From positions 1-64,000 of the forward strand of contig NZ_NJGV01000005.1 in NCBI RefSeq assembly GCF_002213425.1: DNA of 64,000 bases, read 5' to 3'. This document shows, in pieces, positions 63,900 through 64,000 of this stretch. This DNA comes from Herbaspirillum aquaticum. GTDB lineage: Bacteria > Pseudomonadota > Gammaproteobacteria > Burkholderiales > Burkholderiaceae_D. Every line of letters starts with the position of its first letter. The stretch's first letter is position 1. The position numbers were made by a program, and so were the translations under genes. A model generated the notes under the pieces. That model searched no databases. It saw nothing but the letters and a program-made list of their open reading frames with translations, and was not told the origin of the DNA.

Positions 63900-64000
63900 A
63901 TGCGCTTTTCCTCGCCTGCGGGTTCCCCTGGCGGTAGCCGCAATGCCGCCATCCTGGCCTTGTGCCAGGGCCTGTTTACCTGCGCCATCTCGATCGACCT
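63900..64000 (+). CDS. Start of an MFS-type transporter gene (cut by the window edge)
   Basis: The first 33 residues are present. They begin MRFSSPAGSPGGSRN and continue AAILALCQGLFTCAI, the beginning of a first membrane helix. LALCQ..F at the start of helix 1 is common in major-facilitator transporters. Only the N-terminus is visible, so family assignment is tentative. It is divergent from the isochorismatase-like gene. Confidence 0.5.
   Translation, partial: MRFSSPAGSPGGSRNAAILALCQGLFTCAISID

Overview
The window looks like chromosomal DNA of a betaproteobacterium, most likely an Oxalobacteraceae member close to Herbaspirillum. The grounds are the order tig-clpP-clpX-lon-hupB followed by tRNA-Val and tRNA-Asp, the high GC content with long mirror ORFs opposite real genes, and the protein types present (fused indolepyruvate oxidoreductase, branched-chain-type ABC loci with CoA ligases, many PAS/GGDEF proteins). 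The genus is an inference from gene order and protein character; no database was consulted.

Layout. 1-1340: the possible terminal repeats of an IS21-like element, a tRNA-Leu, and genes for a DUF1653 and a CreA-like protein. 1623-8674: the protein-quality-control block (trigger factor, ClpP, ClpX, Lon, HU), ending in tRNA-Val and tRNA-Asp. 8655-8880: a scar-like partial duplication of the tRNA-Asp 3' end with its terminator, holding three palindromes. 9265-13724: a chemoreceptor and a free-standing SucA-like E1 enzyme. 13933-18983 (minus): an archaic (Csu-like) chaperone-usher pilus locus with three spore-coat-U subunits. 19457-24165: four signalling genes (PAS kinase, receiver-PAS-NarL-type kinase, NarL-type regulator, small receiver). 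24262-35285: a Crp-like regulator divergent from an acyl-CoA synthetase/Liv ABC transporter/PaaK-like locus, then an alanine-type aminotransferase.

35376-46248 holds envelope and signalling genes: a Trp-rich exported protein, a 51-residue membrane protein, a PHB-depolymerase-like esterase, a GST, a CHASE-PAS-GGDEF-EAL protein overlapping a solute-binding-protein gene, an SDR/LysR divergent pair, a PhzF-like enzyme and a PAS-GGDEF cyclase. 46644-52485 is an amino-acid/acyl-CoA catabolic block: fused indolepyruvate ferredoxin oxidoreductase, acyl-CoA dehydrogenase and enoyl-CoA hydratase. 52652-54256 has a histidine phosphatase and two GNATs. 54270-57461 (minus) is a probable zinc-stress operon (COG0523 GTPase, FolE2, AstE-like amidohydrolase) behind two tandem TGCAAC-N3-GTTGC palindromes that look like a Zur operator. 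57705-64000 has a 74-residue unknown protein, a PepSY membrane protein with a Met/His-rich segment, a phosphoesterase/lipid-kinase/PAP2 run, an FNR-type regulator, an isochorismatase-like hydrolase and the start of an MFS transporter.

I saw no CRISPR array, prophage or obvious defence island. The more unusual items are the tRNA-Asp scar, the SucA-like enzyme without its E2-docking segment, the PaaK-like ligase with an altered P-loop, the solute-binding-protein/c-di-GMP operon, and the putative zinc operator region shared with the 74-residue gene.
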